Below, in pieces: positions 13,222 to 14,259 of a DNA stretch of 14,259 nt. Source of the DNA: an uncultured Alistipes sp. (GTDB lineage: Bacteria; Bacteroidota; Bacteroidia; Bacteroidales; Rikenellaceae); contig CAUHCL010000049.1 in the NCBI GenBank assembly GCA_959604655.1, positions 1 through 14,259 on the forward strand, given 5' to 3'. The notes beneath the pieces are model-generated. The model saw only the letters and a list, made by a program, of their open reading frames with translations. It made no database searches and had not been told where the DNA came from. A program made the translations under genes and the position numbers. Within the stretch, counting starts at the first letter, position 1; every line of letters begins with the position of its first letter.

Positions 13222-14259
13222 GTGGACCGCTTGAAAAGTATGCTTGCGGCGCTCGCGCTCGCCGTCGCATCGCTTGCCGTCACCGCGGCTTCGGCGCAGA
13301 AGGCGGCCGACATTCGGGGCGTGGTCGCCGATTCCTCCGATGGCGGGCCCGTGGCGGGGGCTGTGGTGAAGCTGACGGATGCCGAGGGGCGGATATTGCG
13401 TTATGCCGTGACCGACCGCACGGGGGCGTTCCTACTGCGGCAGGCCGCGCCGCCTGAGGGAAGCAGGTTGCAGGTCTCGATGTTGGGGTATGCCTCCCGC
13501 GAGATCGCGCCCGCGAAAGACGGCGGGCCGATGCGCATTGCGCTCGATCCTGCCTCTACGCCGATACGCGAGGTGGTGGTGAAGGCTCCGCGCGTGTCGA
13601 TGCAAGGCGATACCATAACCTACAACGCCCGCTCGTTCACCGACGTGAAGGACAAGTCGCTGGCCGACATCCTGAAGAAGATGCCCGGCATCGAGGTGTC
13701 GAAGTCGGGGCAGGTGAAGTATCAGGGCGAGGCTATCAACAAGCTCTATATCGACGGCGTAGACATGCTCGGCGACCGCTACGGTCTGGCGACCTCGAAC
13801 ATCTCGCCGCGCGACGTGAAGAGCGTGGACGTGATGGAGAACCACCAGCCCAAGAAGGTGCTGCGCGACGTGGAGTTTTCGGACAAGGCAGCCCTTAATA
13901 TCCGAATGGACGCGCGGGTGCGGAACCGCTGGACGGGTTCTGCCGAGGCGGGCGCGGGATTCTCGCCGCTGCTGTGGAACGGGGCGCTGTTCACCATGTG
14001 CATGGCCAAGGGTTGGTCCGTGATGCAGACCGTGAAAAGCGACAATACGGGGGCGTATTTCGGCACGGAGACTGCCGTGCTGGGACTTGCCGGCGGCGCA
14101 TACTCTCTTCCGCAATATGTCGGGGTGGGTACGTCGGCGGCGCCGATCGACCGCGGCCGCACCCGATTCAACACCTCGCACCTTTACAACGGCGCGGGTA
14201 CGGTGCGCCTTTCGGAGGATTACAATCTGCATGTGCGGGCCTCCTATCTCTACGACCGC
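13222..14259 (+). CDS. TonB-dependent receptor-like outer-membrane protein with CarboxypepD_reg-like domain, 3' partial
   Basis: The frame is open to the window end, giving 346 codons. I take GTG at 13222 as the start, because the peptide then has a signal sequence with a basic n-region (MDRLKSM), a hydrophobic core LAALALAVASLAV and cleavage after ASA at about residue 25; ATG at 13240 would drop both basic residues but cannot be excluded. After the signal comes a carboxypeptidase-regulatory-like beta domain (about 30-115: IRGVVADSSDGGPVAGAVVK, later LQVSMLGYASREI). A plug-like domain follows (about 130-225: GDTITYNARSFTDVKDKSLA, ILKKMPGIEVSKSGQVKYQG, LYIDGVDMLGDRYGLATSNI), and then the start of a beta barrel. 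It is predicted to import or bind a large substrate at the outer membrane. Pairing with a GLPGLI protein 6 bases upstream is a recurrent arrangement of unknown role. Confidence 0.88.
   Translation, partial: MDRLKSMLAALALAVASLAVTAASAQKAADIRGVVADSSDGGPVAGAVVKLTDAEGRILRYAVTDRTGAFLLRQAAPPEGSRLQVSMLGYASREIAPAKDGGPMRIALDPASTPIREVVVKAPRVSMQGDTITYNARSFTDVKDKSLADILKKMPGIEVSKSGQVKYQGEAINKLYIDGVDMLGDRYGLATSNISPRDVKSVDVMENHQPKKVLRDVEFSDKAALNIRMDARVRNRWTGSAEAGAGFSPLLWNGALFTMCMAKGWSVMQTVKSDNTGAYFGTETAVLGLAGGAYSLPQYVGVGTSAAPIDRGRTRFNTSHLYNGAGTVRLSEDYNLHVRASYLYDR

Noticed and set aside
12358..14232. Antisense ORFs at 12358-13080 and 13432-14232
   Set aside because: They lie opposite the GLPGLI and TonB-receptor genes, which have signal peptides and family motifs; the antisense peptides have neither.

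Overview
The window looks like a Bacteroidales chromosome, tentatively Alistipes/Rikenellaceae. The support is promoter boxes of the Bacteroidetes type (TTTG, about 20 bases, TAnnTTTG), weak ribosome-binding sites, a GLPGLI-family protein, and a TonB receptor that begins with a carboxypeptidase-regulatory-like domain. The genus is a guess from G+C content and gene content. All genes lie on the + strand.

Bases 1-9604 are the distal part of a Wzx/Wzy-dependent surface polysaccharide (capsule or O-antigen) operon. In order it holds: the 3' part of an opine dehydrogenase-like gene, a Wzx flippase, a LicD-type phosphotransferase, a Wzy polymerase, a GT4-like glycosyltransferase, the UDP-GlcNAc 2-epimerase WecB, a GT2 glycosyltransferase, a DegT-family sugar aminotransferase, and a small initiating sugar-phosphate transferase that starts with TTG. 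A strong intrinsic terminator at 9636-9670 closes the operon. The first genes are very A+T-rich; G+C rises through wecB and the aminotransferase.

Bases 9700-12130 form a separate, G+C-rich unit. It has a consensus promoter (9707-9738), a leader rich in inverted repeats, ugd (UDP-glucose 6-dehydrogenase) and another GT2 glycosyltransferase. It probably supplies UDP-glucuronic acid and a sugar transfer for surface glycans, under control separate from the variable operon upstream.

Bases 12130-12345 are non-coding and dense in signals: two abutting perfect or near-perfect hairpins, a third smaller hairpin, four TTAAC words spaced 10, 10 and 11 bases apart, and a TAGTTTTG -7 box. They precede a GLPGLI-family secreted protein and a TonB-dependent-receptor-like outer-membrane protein that runs off the window end. 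These two probably form an envelope operon unrelated to polysaccharide synthesis.

Working model: UDP-sugars (UDP-ManNAc from WecB, UDP-GlcA from Ugd, a 4-amino-sugar from the DegT enzyme) feed the initiating transferase and the glycosyltransferases. LicD and possibly the opine-type enzyme add a phospho-linked and an amino-acid-derived decoration. Wzx flips and Wzy polymerises the repeat unit. No tRNA, rRNA, CRISPR array, insertion sequence or phage gene was seen.
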